From: G965216905 sp965216905
Lineage (GTDB): Bacteria > Actinomycetota > Acidimicrobiia > Spongiisociales > ZC4RG35
Length of the DNA: 64,000 nt
Assembly (NCBI GenBank): GCA_965216905.1
Contig: OZ244213.1
Location: forward strand, 1,674,001 to 1,738,000
Direction: 5' to 3'
Numbering within the stretch: position 1 is the first letter of the stretch; the number at the start of each line of letters is the position of its first letter. This document shows, one piece after another, positions 49,759 to 59,469 of this stretch. A model generated the notes under the pieces. It made no database searches. It was not told where the DNA came from and was given only the letters and a program-made list of their open reading frames with translations. The position numbers and the translations under genes are program-made.

Positions 49759-50784
49759 ATGAGCAGCATGATCATCGTGATGAGTCGAGGCGCCGATCAG
49801 GCATCCATAGAAGCCGTGGTCGAGCGTCTTCGCTCGATCGGCTCGGAAGCCCACGTCTCCGTCGGCCAATTCAAGACCGTGATCGGTGCGCTCGGCGACC
49901 GCGGTCGCATCCAGGAAGTTCCGTGGGAGGCGATGCCGCAGGTGGAACGGGCGGTTCCGGTGCTGAAGCCGTTCAAGTTCGTCAGCCGAGACTTCCAGCC
50001 AGATCAGACGGTCATCAACGTGCGAGGTGTGCCGATCGGAGACCCCGATCGCTTCATCCCGTTCGCGGGTCCCTGTGCAGTCGAGAGCCGCGAGCAGCTC
50101 TTCCGCACCACCGAGGCGGTGAAGAAGGCCGGCGCATTGGTCCTCCGCGGCGACGCCTTCAAGCCGAGAACATCGCCGTACTCCTTCCAGGGGCTCGGCG
50201 AAGCGGGACTCGAGTTGCTGGCAGAGGCGCGCGAGGCGTTCGATATTCCATTCGTAGCGGAGGTGCTGGATCCACGCGACGTCGAGCTGGTCGCCTCGTA
50301 TGCCGACATCCTTCGCGTCGGAACCCGCAACATGGCCAACTTCACGCTGCTGCAGGAAGTTGGCCGCCAACCGCGTCCGGTCCAACTGAAGCGCGGGTTC
50401 ACCGCCACCCTCGAGGAGTGGCTGAACGCCGCGGAGTACATCTTCAAGGAGGGGAACCACGAGGTGATCCTCGTCGAGCGCGGGATTCGGACGTTTGAGA
50501 CCGCCAGCCGCAACACCCTCGATATCACCGCCGTGCCGCTTCTGAAGGGACTGTCCCACCTCCCGGTCATCGTCGATCCCTCCCATGCCGGAGGAAAGCG
50601 AGAACTGGTGCGTCCGCTCGCGCTGGCGGCCGTCGCCGCCGGCGCCGACGGCCTCATGGTCGACGTTCACCCCACGCCGGACACGGCGCTCGTCGACGGT
50701 GCGCAGGCACTGCTCCCGGCCGAGTTCGACGAGATGATGGCCGCCGTTCGCCGGGTCGGCGAGGCGGTGGGGCGAGCTTCGTAG
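49759..50784 (+). CDS. aroF: 3-deoxy-7-phosphoheptulonate synthase (AroA I-beta type)
   Basis: A 341-residue DAHP synthase with an N-terminal ferredoxin-like regulatory domain (residues 1-80) of the type I-beta class. Catalytic segments are PFAGPCAVESREQL, RGDAFKPRTSPYSFQG, VGTRNMANF and DPSHAGGKRELV. It opens the shikimate pathway. Start MSSMIIVMSRG is the family start; a second ATG three codons later is possible. The stop overlaps the prephenate dehydrogenase start by 1 base, coupling the first and a late step of tyrosine synthesis. Confidence 0.92.
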   Translation: MSSMIIVMSRGADQASIEAVVERLRSIGSEAHVSVGQFKTVIGALGDRGRIQEVPWEAMPQVERAVPVLKPFKFVSRDFQPDQTVINVRGVPIGDPDRFIPFAGPCAVESREQLFRTTEAVKKAGALVLRGDAFKPRTSPYSFQGLGEAGLELLAEAREAFDIPFVAEVLDPRDVELVASYADILRVGTRNMANFTLLQEVGRQPRPVQLKRGFTATLEEWLNAAEYIFKEGNHEVILVERGIRTFETASRNTLDITAVPLLKGLSHLPVIVDPSHAGGKRELVRPLALAAVAAGADGLMVDVHPTPDTALVDGAQALLPAEFDEMMAAVRRVGEAVGRAS

Positions 50785-51821
50785 TGGCGGGTACCGCCGT
50801 CATCCTCGGGACCGGGTTGATCGGATGCTCGATCGGTATCGGTCTGCGAACCCTCGGCTGGAAGGTGTCCGGATGGGACCCCGACGCTGCACGGTTGCGC
50901 GATGCCGTCGGCATGGGTGCATTGGACGACGGTGCACTCGATGCCGGAGCGGCCGAGTCGGCCGAGCTGGTCGTGTTGGCCGGACCGGTCAACGCGGTGG
51001 TCGAGCAACTGATGACGATGCCGCTGAGCGGTCTCGTCATCGACGTGGCGGGGGTGAAACAGGTGGTGGTCGACGCCGGTGCCGGCGTCGAGCGGTTCGT
51101 CGGTACCCACCCGATGGCGGGAAGGGAGACATCGGGACCTGAGCACGCTTCGGGATCGCTGTTCCACGGAGCTACGTGGGTGCTCACGATCGATAATGCA
51201 TCGGAGCCGGATCTGGGCGTGGTCGAACGGCTGGTCGAGGATCTGGGGGCGAATCCGGTCCGGATGTCGGCGGCCGACCATGATCGGGCGGTGGCGCTGG
51301 CCAGTCACCTGCCGCACCTCCTGGCCGCTGCTCTGGTCAACCAGGTCGCCGCCGATCCCGATGGCCTTCGGCTGGCGGCCGGGGGATTCCGCGACCTGAC
51401 GCGAGTGGCGATGTCAGATCCGGGCTGGTGGGTGGACGTCCTCACGTCCAATCGCGCCGCCCTCGGGCTGGCGCTTCGCCAACTCGCCTCGGCGCTCGAC
51501 CGGGCCGCGGATCGGGTCGAGGCCGAAGATGTGGCGGCCCTCGCGCAGACGCTCACCGCGGCCCGCAACAGCCGGCAGGCGATGGCGGCACCGGTGGAAA
51601 CGGTCGGGGTGGTGCTCCGAGACGAGCCGGGTGAGATTGCGCGGGTCGGGCACTCTCTCTCCGAGAGTGGAGTCGACCTGCGCGACCTTCAACTGCGTCA
51701 TGCGGTCCACGGTGGTGGCGGCGTGCTCACGCTGTCGGTCCGTCGGGGGGAGGCCGAGGCACTGCGGGCGGCGCTTCGCAACGATGGGTTCCAGTTGCTG
51801 GCTGCAGACCCGGATCCGTGA
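50784..51821 (+). CDS. tyrA: prephenate dehydrogenase with C-terminal ACT-like domain
   Basis: A 345-residue prephenate dehydrogenase. GTGLIGCSIGIGLR is the Rossmann motif, THPMAGRETSGP holds the catalytic His, and residues 270-345 (VETVGVVLRDEPGEIARVGHSLSESGVDLRDLQLRH) form an ACT-type regulatory domain. The GTG shares one base with the DAHP synthase stop. Prephenate for it and for PheA comes from the same shikimate flux. Confidence 0.92.
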   Translation: MAGTAVILGTGLIGCSIGIGLRTLGWKVSGWDPDAARLRDAVGMGALDDGALDAGAAESAELVVLAGPVNAVVEQLMTMPLSGLVIDVAGVKQVVVDAGAGVERFVGTHPMAGRETSGPEHASGSLFHGATWVLTIDNASEPDLGVVERLVEDLGANPVRMSAADHDRAVALASHLPHLLAAALVNQVAADPDGLRLAAGGFRDLTRVAMSDPGWWVDVLTSNRAALGLALRQLASALDRAADRVEAEDVAALAQTLTAARNSRQAMAAPVETVGVVLRDEPGEIARVGHSLSESGVDLRDLQLRHAVHGGGGVLTLSVRRGEAEALRAALRNDGFQLLAADPDP

Positions 51822-51837
51822 TCGCCGGCCGGCTCGC

Positions 51838-53004
51838 TCAGGAGGCAAGCTCCAGGAGGGCGATCGCCGCCGCCTCGACTCCGAAGCCGAGGCATGCTTC
51901 GTCGAGGACGAAGTCCGACTGGTGCAGGTCGACCTGCTTGGAGCCGCTGCGACAGCCGAGCCTCATCAGCGCTCCCGGCGCATTCTCGAGGTAGCGAGCG
52001 TAGTCCTCGGCACCCAGGCTCACATGGGTGGGCACCACCGATTCGGCTCCCAAGCTCCCGGCGATCGCCGACTCGATCCGTTGGACGACTCGCGCATCGT
52101 TCAACACCGGCGGGATCCCACGCTGATAGTGCATGGTGACCTTGGCGCCGAGCGGGGCGACGATGTCCTGGCTCAACCGGTCGATCAGCGACGGGATGGT
52201 CTCCCAGACCTCCCGGTCGGCGGTTCGCAGTGTTCCGGACATCTCCACGGTGGTGGGGATCACGTTGTCGGCCGTGCCGCCGTTGACCATTCCGAACACG
52301 AGTGCCGTGGGGGCGCGGGCATCGATGAGTCGGTCGACCAACGCCGGGAGCTGTGTCAAGAGCAGGCCGGTCGCGTACAACAGATCGGTGCTCTGGTGGG
52401 GACGGGCGGTATGCCCTCCGGGGCCCTCGAGGGTGATGTAGAACCGATCGGCCGAGGACGTGATGGCGCCCGGTTTGAGTCCCACCTGCCGGGGGAGGAT
52501 CGATGGATCCACATGGAAGGCGAGAATGCCGCCGATTCCGTCCATGACCCCCTCTCGGACCAGATCGAACGCCCCACCGGGGAAGGTTTCCTCGGCGGGT
52601 TGGAAGATCACCCGGATCGGGCATGGCAGCTCGTCGGCGAGTCGGTGGAGGACCAGAGCGAGACCCATGCCGATCGCGGCGTGGGCGTCGTGGCCACAGG
52701 CGTGCATGATCCCGGGGTGCTCGGAAGCGAACGGCAGACCTCGTGGCTCCGGGATGGGGAGCGCGTCGAGGTCGGCACGAAAGGCGAGGCGGGGCCGCCG
52801 TCCTCCGATGTCGATCGTCAGCCCGGTCTTTGGTGTCCGGAGTTTGGGTTCGAGTCCGGCGTCACGGGCGGTCTCGGCCAACACCTCTGTGGTGATGAAC
52901 TCCTCACCGGAGAGTTCCGGGCGCCGATGGAAGGCGCGGCGCAGGCTGATGACCAGGGGTGTGACCTCCGCCACCAGCCGGCTGAGCAGGTGGGGATCGA
53001 TCAT
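51838..53004 (-). CDS. M20-family amidohydrolase
   Basis: A 388-residue M20D-type metal-dependent amidohydrolase (hippurate/IAA-amino acid hydrolase group). Metal ligands are in HACGHDAHAAIGMG, the acid pair in FQPAEETFPGG and the late His in THVSLGAEDYA. The dimerisation lid lies around residues 185-295. Substrate is probably an N-acyl amino acid. A TACCCT box (complement of 53013-53018) ends 8 bases before the ATG. Confidence 0.9.
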   Translation of the reverse strand: MIDPHLLSRLVAEVTPLVISLRRAFHRRPELSGEEFITTEVLAETARDAGLEPKLRTPKTGLTIDIGGRRPRLAFRADLDALPIPEPRGLPFASEHPGIMHACGHDAHAAIGMGLALVLHRLADELPCPIRVIFQPAEETFPGGAFDLVREGVMDGIGGILAFHVDPSILPRQVGLKPGAITSSADRFYITLEGPGGHTARPHQSTDLLYATGLLLTQLPALVDRLIDARAPTALVFGMVNGGTADNVIPTTVEMSGTLRTADREVWETIPSLIDRLSQDIVAPLGAKVTMHYQRGIPPVLNDARVVQRIESAIAGSLGAESVVPTHVSLGAEDYARYLENAPGALMRLGCRSGSKQVDLHQSDFVLDEACLGFGVEAAAIALLELAS

Positions 53005-53081
53005 TCACGAACAGGGTACCCGCAGAACCGCAGCGGAGCCAGATGGCCACTGCGGCCGACAACGGCTGTGCCGCGTCGCCA

Positions 53082-53360
53082 TCAACCGCGTCCGGAGTCC
53101 AGATCCTCGTCGACGTTTCCGCTGAGATCGAGGTCCAGGTGCCCCGCCCGCCGAATCTCGATGACGTGCTCCATGGCCGGATTGAACAGTGTTTCGAAGT
53201 GGGCGAGGGCGTTGGCGGTGGCGGTTCCCATCGCACGGGCGTCACGCGGTGGAAGTGCCGGCTCCAACCATCCGGCGTCCTCGGCTCGCCGTCGCAGTGC
53301 CGGCCACAGCGCCGTGACCATTGCGATCACGACCAGACCCATCGCGAAGACCCAGACCAT
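53082..53360 (-). CDS. small membrane protein, unknown
   Basis: A 92-residue protein with one N-terminal helix (VWVFAMGLVVIAMVTALWPALRRR) and an acidic tail (LDLDLSGNVDEDLDSGRG). No family is recognised. The TATCAT box (complement of 53367-53372) ends 6 bases before the ATG, which supports the start and the reality of the gene. It lies between M20 and nadE. Confidence 0.6.
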   Translation of the reverse strand: MVWVFAMGLVVIAMVTALWPALRRRAEDAGWLEPALPPRDARAMGTATANALAHFETLFNPAMEHVIEIRRAGHLDLDLSGNVDEDLDSGRG

Positions 53361-53462
53361 GATCGGATGATATGACGAGGTCGCTGGTTCGAGCGCTGCA
53401 CGGCGCCTGGGGGCCGACCCTGGCGCGTCGGCCTCCGTCCGTGTGGATCTAACCTCCGTCGG

Positions 53463-55112
53463 ATGCCGCTCCGCGTCGCCGCCGCCCAAATCGATCTGAC
53501 CGTGGGTGACCTCGCCGGCAACGAGGCCAAGATCGCCGACGCCATGGATTGGGCCGAGGTCCAGATGGCCGAGGTCCTTCTCCTCCCGGAGCTCGCAGTG
53601 ACCGGCTACCCCCCCGAGGACCTGGTGCTGCGGGAGGGATTCGTCGACGCCAACATCGACGCCGTTCGGCGACTGGCCCGCAGGTCCGGTAGCTGTACGA
53701 CCGTCGTCGGCTTCGTCGATCACGCCGGCAACAACAGCCGTGGTGCCGGTGATGCTCGCGATCGGAGAATCGCCAATGCGGTCGCAATCGTCGAGAACGG
53801 CGAGTGGCGCGGTGTCTACCACAAGGTTCTGCTTCCGAACTACGGCGTGTTCGACGAGGATCGCTACTTCGCGGAGGGCCAGGACCCGGATCGGCTGTGG
53901 GAGATCGCCGGCACGCCCTGCGGCATCTCGATCTGCGAAGACATCTGGCTGCCGGACGGCCCACCGCAGGCCCAGGCGGCTGCCGGCGCCAAGGTCCTCC
54001 TCAACGTGAACGGATCTCCGTTTCATCGCGGCAAGGCCGAGGACCGCGAGGACATGCTGGCGGCGCGCGCCGTTGCCGCGGGGACCCCGCTCGTCTACCT
54101 GAACCTGGTCGGCGGCCAGGATGAGCTGGTCTTCGACGGGGCCAGCGTCGTCATCGCCGCAGATGGGTCGGTGATCCACCGCGCCCCGCAGTTTGCGGAG
54201 AGTCGCTTCGTGGTCGACGTGCCACTGGCGGGCGAGCCCATCGACGGGGGGTTCATAACACCGTTGCTCGATCCGACCGAAGAGGTCTATGCCGCGGTCA
54301 CGACCGGGGTCCGGGACTACGTCCGCAAGAACGGATTCTCCGATGTCGTCATCGGACTCTCCGGTGGAATCGACTCGGCCATCACTGCCGCGGTCGCCGC
54401 GGATGCCCTCGGTCCCGACCACGTGTGGGGGTTGGCGATGCCGACCCGCTTCTCATCCCAGCACTCCATCGACGATGCCGAGACGCTGGCCGCAAACCTC
54501 GGAATCCGATTCGACGTCGTGCCGATCGACGAGGTGTTCGAGGCGTATCTCGCCGCGCTCGCCCCGTTGTTCGAAGGCACCGAGTTCGGCGTCGCCGAGG
54601 AGAACATCCAAGCCCGCATCCGAGGAGCCACGTTGATGGCGGTGTCCAACAAGTTCGGCCCGATGGTCCTCACCACAGGGAACAAGAGCGAGATGGCCGC
54701 CGGGTACGCAACGCTGTACGGCGACATGGCGGGCGGGTACTCCGCGATCAAGGATGTATTCAAGACGCTGGTGTACGAGCTGGCTCGCTGGCGGAATCGG
54801 GACGGAGAGGTGATACCCGCCAACACGATCGACAAGCCGCCATCCGCCGAGCTGCGCCCCAACCAGCAGGACTCCGATTCACTCCCGCCGTACGAGGTGC
54901 TGGATGCGGTCCTGGAACGATATGTCGAAGACGACATGTCGCAGCAGGAGATCGTCGCCGACGGCTTCGACGCCGAATTGGTGGCGCGCATCGCCCGGAT
55001 GGTCGACCGCAACGAGTACAAGCGCCGCCAGTCTGCCCCCGGCGTCCGGGTGACGACCAAAGCCTTCGGACGGGATCGTCGCCTCCCGATCACCAATCGG
55101 TACCGGCCGTGA
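53463..55112 (+). CDS. nadE: glutamine-dependent NAD+ synthetase
   Basis: A 549-residue two-domain enzyme. The N-terminal nitrilase-like glutaminase has the E-K-C triad in LLPELAVTGYP, YHKVLLPNYGVFDE and GISICEDIWLP. The C-terminal synthetase has the PP-loop SGGIDSA and TTGNKSEMAAGY. It amidates nicotinic acid adenine dinucleotide. A TAACCT box ends 7 bases before the ATG. The stop overlaps the next gene (GTGA). Confidence 0.93.
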   Translation: MPLRVAAAQIDLTVGDLAGNEAKIADAMDWAEVQMAEVLLLPELAVTGYPPEDLVLREGFVDANIDAVRRLARRSGSCTTVVGFVDHAGNNSRGAGDARDRRIANAVAIVENGEWRGVYHKVLLPNYGVFDEDRYFAEGQDPDRLWEIAGTPCGISICEDIWLPDGPPQAQAAAGAKVLLNVNGSPFHRGKAEDREDMLAARAVAAGTPLVYLNLVGGQDELVFDGASVVIAADGSVIHRAPQFAESRFVVDVPLAGEPIDGGFITPLLDPTEEVYAAVTTGVRDYVRKNGFSDVVIGLSGGIDSAITAAVAADALGPDHVWGLAMPTRFSSQHSIDDAETLAANLGIRFDVVPIDEVFEAYLAALAPLFEGTEFGVAEENIQARIRGATLMAVSNKFGPMVLTTGNKSEMAAGYATLYGDMAGGYSAIKDVFKTLVYELARWRNRDGEVIPANTIDKPPSAELRPNQQDSDSLPPYEVLDAVLERYVEDDMSQQEIVADGFDAELVARIARMVDRNEYKRRQSAPGVRVTTKAFGRDRRLPITNRYRP

Positions 55113-55930
55113 ACCGCTGGCTCGTCGACGGGGAACCGGCCGGAACGATCCCGGTGTCCGACTCCGCCGTCATCCGCGGTGACGGCTGCTTCGAAGCCTG
55201 TCGGAGCTACGGGGGAGTGCTGTTCAAGCTCGACTGGCATCTCGACCGGCTGCGGCGATCGGCCGACGCCCTTTCGATCGACCTTCCCGATCGGACGGTC
55301 CTGGAAGACTGGTGCCGGGAGGTGGTGAGCGGGGGAGACGAGATCGTGCGGATCGTCGTCACCCGCGGAGACGCCGTCCCCGGCCACGACCAACCGAGCA
55401 GGATCATCGTCCTCGCTCACGAACTGCCCGTCCGGTCGGGGCATGTCACGCTGCAACCGATCATCGCCCCCTGGCATGCGGCCGGGCGCCGGTCGGAGCT
55501 CGCCGGAGCCAAGACCATCTCATACGCTCCCAACCTCGCCGCCTCGCGCTCTGCACAGGCGGCGGGTTTCGACGACGCGCTCCTGCTCGGCGACGACGGG
55601 ACCGTGCTGGAGGGTCCGACGTTCAGCGTCGGATGGGTGCTCGACGGGCGTGTCCGGACGCCTGGTCTCGACCTGTACATCCTCGAGTCGATCACGCGGC
55701 GGATCGTCATCGAGGTGGCCGAACGGGACGGGCTACCGATCGAGGAGGTCCGCGCCTCGATCGACGAGCTGGAGTCTGCCTCGGAGGCGTTTGCGGTCTC
55801 CACCGTCAAAGAGGTCACACCCGTCACTGCCGTGGGAGAGACCACCTACCCGGTGGGACCGGTGAGCGCCAGACTGGCCGAGCTGTTCCGTCGCCGGGTG
55901 GTTCAGGAGACCGGCTGGCACGCCGACTGA
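55109..55930 (+). CDS. class IV PLP aminotransferase/aminodeoxychorismate lyase-like
   Basis: A 273-residue fold-type IV PLP enzyme (branched-chain aminotransferase, D-amino acid transaminase or aminodeoxychorismate lyase group). The likely Schiff-base lysine is in GAKTISYAPNLAASRSA; GTVLEGPTFSVGWV carries the conserved Glu. RGDGCFEACRSYGG at the N-terminus is typical of the PabC-like subgroup. It is coupled to nadE. Its 3-prime end overlaps the M23 gene by 28 bases. Confidence 0.8.
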   Translation: MNRWLVDGEPAGTIPVSDSAVIRGDGCFEACRSYGGVLFKLDWHLDRLRRSADALSIDLPDRTVLEDWCREVVSGGDEIVRIVVTRGDAVPGHDQPSRIIVLAHELPVRSGHVTLQPIIAPWHAAGRRSELAGAKTISYAPNLAASRSAQAAGFDDALLLGDDGTVLEGPTFSVGWVLDGRVRTPGLDLYILESITRRIVIEVAERDGLPIEEVRASIDELESASEAFAVSTVKEVTPVTAVGETTYPVGPVSARLAELFRRRVVQETGWHAD

Positions 55931-57294
55931 GCGTGGCCGGACAGCTGGGCGAGGATGGTGGCGAGTTCGCCGCGTGTCATGGGCGCCGCCGCGGAGGTCG
56001 GTCCGCAACCGAGCTCCATGGCCAGGACATCCGCCGCCTCGGTCGGAGTCGAGATGCTCGATCCGTCGCGGACGCCGAGGATCATGGCCGCCGCCTCGCC
56101 GTAGGTGACGGGCGCATCGGCACAGAGCTGTGAGACGCCACATCCGGCCGCACTCTGACGGTTCAAGCCCGGATCGCCCTGGCGGACGAGATAGCGAATG
56201 GCCGACGACGGGTCTCGATCGCCCCGGAAGGTCGCCCCGATCCACGACTCGGCGGTAGCGCCATCAGTGATCTCACCGGGGCACACCCGCACTCCCCAGT
56301 CGTCGCACCAGAGCTGAACTCCACTGGCGGTGAGGGCCGCGAAGGCGCTCTCGGACGCCAGGCCGTCGTCGTCGAGGAAGGGTCCGACGAAATCCGGTCG
56401 GGCGAGACCCGGTTCGAGACGAGCCTGCACGGAAACACCCTCGGGGGCGGCGAAAGTGAAGCCTTCGTTGGTCTGCGTCAGGGCGGCGGCGAGCTCGGTC
56501 AGCGAGGTGTCAGGAATCGTCGCCTGGGCGACCGCCGAGCGAGCCCGGGCGGCATCGGTACTGGGCACCGGATCGATCGGCTCGCCGTTGGGCATGTGCA
56601 GCTCGAAATGCAGATGCGGCGGTGTCGTCTCAGCGTTCCCCGAATCGCCGATCCATCCGATGACCTCACCCGCCATCACCCGGTCTCCGACTCGAAGGTC
56701 GGTACGGACGCCCTTGCCCTGCCCGTCGTCGGTCCCGTACCGGTCGTTGTTGAGGTGGATGTACCAGCTCTCCCAACCGTCGTCGTGTTCGATACTGAGG
56801 TAGCAGCACCGGCCGGCTTCCTGTCTGATCCAGTTGACGGTTCCGTCGGCGACAGCCACCACCGGCGTCATCTTCGGAGCCATGAGGTCCACGCCCATGT
56901 GCCGGCGTGCGCCCCCGTCGCGAGGAGCGCCGAAACCGGAACCGAACGTCCCTCCTCCGACCACGGGGTACTCCATCTCGTAGACGAAGTCGCAGGCGGG
57001 TGCCGGCTCGGTCGTGGGTGGGGCGGTGGTGGGCTCGGGGGTATCTGGGGCGGAACTCGCCGACCCGCGCGGTCCGACGGCGATGTCACCGGCGACGTCG
57101 CCGGTGGGCGCCTCGTGGGAGTCGTGGGCGTCGTCGGTGTCTGACCCGACGTACTGGCCGCCGATATCGGACCGCGTCAGTGGATCTTCACACTCCGCAG
57201 TGGCGACGCCGAACGCCACTGCCGGCGGTGGCGCCAGCAGCGGGGTCGCCGCGATGGCGGCGACAACAGCCAAACTCGTGAGAACCCTCTTCAT
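55903..57294 (-). CDS. secreted M23 endopeptidase with C-terminal SLH-like repeats
   Basis: A 463-residue secreted protein: signal peptide (1-27), a Pro/Thr-rich linker, an M23 LytM domain (about residues 105-245, with GGARRHMGVDLMAPKMTPVVAVADG, DDGWESWYIHLNN and PPHLHFELHMP supplying the zinc ligands), then SLH-type units with CADAPVTYGEAAAMILG and APMTRGELATILAQLSG. It should cleave peptidoglycan while held at the wall. The ATG was chosen for the signal peptide; a TAGCCT box ends 10 bases before it. Confidence 0.85.
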   Translation of the reverse strand: MKRVLTSLAVVAAIAATPLLAPPPAVAFGVATAECEDPLTRSDIGGQYVGSDTDDAHDSHEAPTGDVAGDIAVGPRGSASSAPDTPEPTTAPPTTEPAPACDFVYEMEYPVVGGGTFGSGFGAPRDGGARRHMGVDLMAPKMTPVVAVADGTVNWIRQEAGRCCYLSIEHDDGWESWYIHLNNDRYGTDDGQGKGVRTDLRVGDRVMAGEVIGWIGDSGNAETTPPHLHFELHMPNGEPIDPVPSTDAARARSAVAQATIPDTSLTELAAALTQTNEGFTFAAPEGVSVQARLEPGLARPDFVGPFLDDDGLASESAFAALTASGVQLWCDDWGVRVCPGEITDGATAESWIGATFRGDRDPSSAIRYLVRQGDPGLNRQSAAGCGVSQLCADAPVTYGEAAAMILGVRDGSSISTPTEAADVLAMELGCGPTSAAAPMTRGELATILAQLSGHAQSACQPVS

Positions 57295-57304
57295 CCCCGT
57301 AGCA

Positions 57305-57310
57305 AGGCTA
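57305..57310 (-). promoter_or_regulatory. -10 box TAGCCT of the M23 gene
   Basis: Minus-strand GGTAGCCTTGC; the box ends 10 bases before the ATG. Confidence 0.45.
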
Positions 57311-57420
57311 CCCCATTCGGGTTGGTGTCGCGCCGCCGAGCTGTGCATCATGTCGGGATCCACGTGGAACCGATGTCGACTGTTCTCCGTTGATACCCCA
57401 ATGACCCTGGAGGTCTCATC

Positions 57421-57957
57421 ATGATGCAACGCCGCGTCCTCCTCTTGACAGCTCTGCTCCTGCTCGTATCCGCCTGTAATCGTGGGGCCGAGCCCGAATT
57501 GACCGTTCCGCCGACCGCACCACCACCCACCGTGGCGGAGGATGCGCCGGAGTCTCCCGATTCCACATCATCGGACAGCAGCCCCACCACCGAGGCGCCC
57601 GCCGAGCCGGCCGACACAGCACCCCCGGCAATCGAGATCACCGACTTCGAGGTGGCCGTCGCCACCACCGTCGACGAGGGCGAGGTCCGTTGGCTGGTGA
57701 TCCCGCCCGAGGACTACACGGATCGAGATCTCGAGCAGTTCGTCCTGGATCGGGTCGATGCCGAGGAAGGGCTGTGGGAGCTGTACGTGGTGGACGACCA
57801 GGCTGCCGTGGCGGCGCTGCGGGTCGAGCCCAGCTCACGGACCGACGCCGAGGAGCAACTCGTCGATGATCACTTCCTCATCTCGCTGACCGAGGGCAAC
57901 GTGGTGAGCTTCCACGGTCCGTTCGCTGACGTCCCCAGCTTCGTCGTCGGCTCCTGA
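57421..57957 (+). CDS. lipoprotein of unknown function
   Basis: A 178-residue lipoprotein: signal with lipobox LLVSAC, then a Pro/Thr/Ser/Glu-rich linker to about residue 70 and a mixed domain (EVAVATTVDEGEVRWLVIPPEDYTDRDLEQF). No family is recognised. Two adjacent ATG codons are possible starts, with GGAGG 8-11 bases upstream. It is divergent from the M23 gene and convergent with mgtE. Confidence 0.72.
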   Translation: MMQRRVLLLTALLLLVSACNRGAEPELTVPPTAPPPTVAEDAPESPDSTSSDSSPTTEAPAEPADTAPPAIEITDFEVAVATTVDEGEVRWLVIPPEDYTDRDLEQFVLDRVDAEEGLWELYVVDDQAAVAALRVEPSSRTDAEEQLVDDHFLISLTEGNVVSFHGPFADVPSFVVGS

Positions 57958-57998
57958 TCGGCTTCCGATCGGCTTCGGTCCGATTCAGTCCACGAGAC

Positions 57999-59405
57999 TC
58001 AGAGCAGGAGCGCGGCGACGGCCAGGAAGCCGCTGAAGCCGACGACGTCGGCAAGCACCGTCAGGAAGATGCTCGAGGCCAGGGCCGGATCGAGCCCGAG
58101 CCGTTCGAGTCCGAGCGGGATGAGCGTGCCGGCGCCGGTGGCGATGGTGAGGTTCACGAGTGAGCCGATCGCCATGACGACGGCCACCTGACCGGCCGTG
58201 GCGGCGGAGGTGGACAACAGGCCGGAGGCAACCAGTCCGTAGGTCGTCCCGGCGGCAAACAACGCCAAGATCACGCCGTTGACGGCACCGATCCCCGTCT
58301 GCCGTGTCAACACCTCGAGGGAGCGACCCAGTGGAAGGTCGTCGGTTGCCAGACTGCGGATCACCACGGCCAGGCTCTGGGATCCGCCGTTGCCACCCAG
58401 TTGGGCGACGACGGGCATCAGCGCCGCCAGCACGGGTTCCCGAGAGATGATCCCGGTCTGCGTCTCCACGACGAGGGCAACACCGAGCGCCAGGATCATG
58501 TTGAGCGCCAGCCAGGGGAGTCGCATGCGAACAGACGCCGACATGTCGGTGTATACCGTCTCGGCGACGCCGGCTCCCACCGAGGCTGCGAAGTCCTCCG
58601 ACGCCTCCTCGCGAACCGTTTCGATCACGGCCTCGGTGGACACCATTCCCACGAGGACGCCGGCGTCGTCGACCACCGGCAGACCGAACAGGTGATATCG
58701 CTCGATGAGATCGGCCACGTCCTCGCGGTCGGCGGCGACGTTGACGTTGAGCGGCTCGGGCACCATGACCTCGTCGAGGCCGGCACCGGGTCGGTTGAAG
58801 ACCAGCTCCCGAAAGGACAACACACCCCGCAGCCTCGACTCGTCGTCCACGATGTAGACGTACGACAGATCCTCGATCTGCTGGTGGAGGTTCCGGAGCC
58901 GTTCGATCGCCTCGCCGGCCGTGAGACCGATGGGGAGCGCGGCGATGTCGGTGGTCATGAGACCGCCCGCCGAGTCCGGTGCGTAGGTTAGGAGTTTGCG
59001 AACCTCCGCCTCGAACGCGTCGTCGACGAGCGCCAGCAGCGGTTCGCGTTCGTGGTCTTCGAGGACGGCGAGGATGTCCACCGCCTCCTCGGGAAGCATC
59101 TCCTGGAGGACGATCGCCGCCACCGTTGGGGGCAGGTCGATGAGGATCTCACCGGCCAGCTCGTCTCGCATCTCCTCGAGGACGTCGGCCGCCTCCTCGG
59201 CGTCGAGTTCGGCGATCAGGTCCCCGGCCAGGTCCTCGTCGATCGCCTCCAGAATGTCGGCGGCATCCTCCGGCAGCACCTCGGCCAGCGCCGACCACTC
59301 CTCGACGTGGTCTTCGAGGTAATCCTCGGCGTCGTCGGGACGGCGGCGCGCCAGTGCCAGCAGGTCACGGGCAATCGCCCGGGGTCGGCGGAGCCGGATA
59401 CGCAT
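57999..59405 (-). CDS. mgtE: MgtE magnesium transporter
   Basis: A 468-residue MgtE. The N-terminal superhelix (residues 25-140) is strongly acidic with LPEDAADILEAID and LPEEAVDILAVLED repeats; two CBS domains follow (MTTDIAALP... to about 275), then five transmembrane helices including GGNGGSQSLAVVIRSLA, the pore helix. Mg2+ binding to the N and CBS domains closes the channel. A TAGCCT box (complement of 59412-59417) ends 6 bases before the ATG, so an M-box leader is absent. Confidence 0.93.
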   Translation of the reverse strand: MRIRLRRPRAIARDLLALARRRPDDAEDYLEDHVEEWSALAEVLPEDAADILEAIDEDLAGDLIAELDAEEAADVLEEMRDELAGEILIDLPPTVAAIVLQEMLPEEAVDILAVLEDHEREPLLALVDDAFEAEVRKLLTYAPDSAGGLMTTDIAALPIGLTAGEAIERLRNLHQQIEDLSYVYIVDDESRLRGVLSFRELVFNRPGAGLDEVMVPEPLNVNVAADREDVADLIERYHLFGLPVVDDAGVLVGMVSTEAVIETVREEASEDFAASVGAGVAETVYTDMSASVRMRLPWLALNMILALGVALVVETQTGIISREPVLAALMPVVAQLGGNGGSQSLAVVIRSLATDDLPLGRSLEVLTRQTGIGAVNGVILALFAAGTTYGLVASGLLSTSAATAGQVAVVMAIGSLVNLTIATGAGTLIPLGLERLGLDPALASSIFLTVLADVVGFSGFLAVAALLL

Positions 59406-59411
59406 TCGGCC

Positions 59412-59417
59412 AGGCTA
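59412..59417 (-). promoter_or_regulatory. -10 box TAGCCT of mgtE
   Basis: Minus-strand GTAGCCTGGCCGA then ATG; only 6 bases separate box and start codon. Confidence 0.5.
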
Positions 59418-59469
59418 CCGCTGCCCTCGGGGCGCTCCGCCGATCGGTTCTGGAGGCCGGTGGCGGGTT

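Noticed and set aside
57999..59420. M-box riboswitch before mgtE
   Set aside because: The -10 box is 6 bases from the start codon, leaving no leader.
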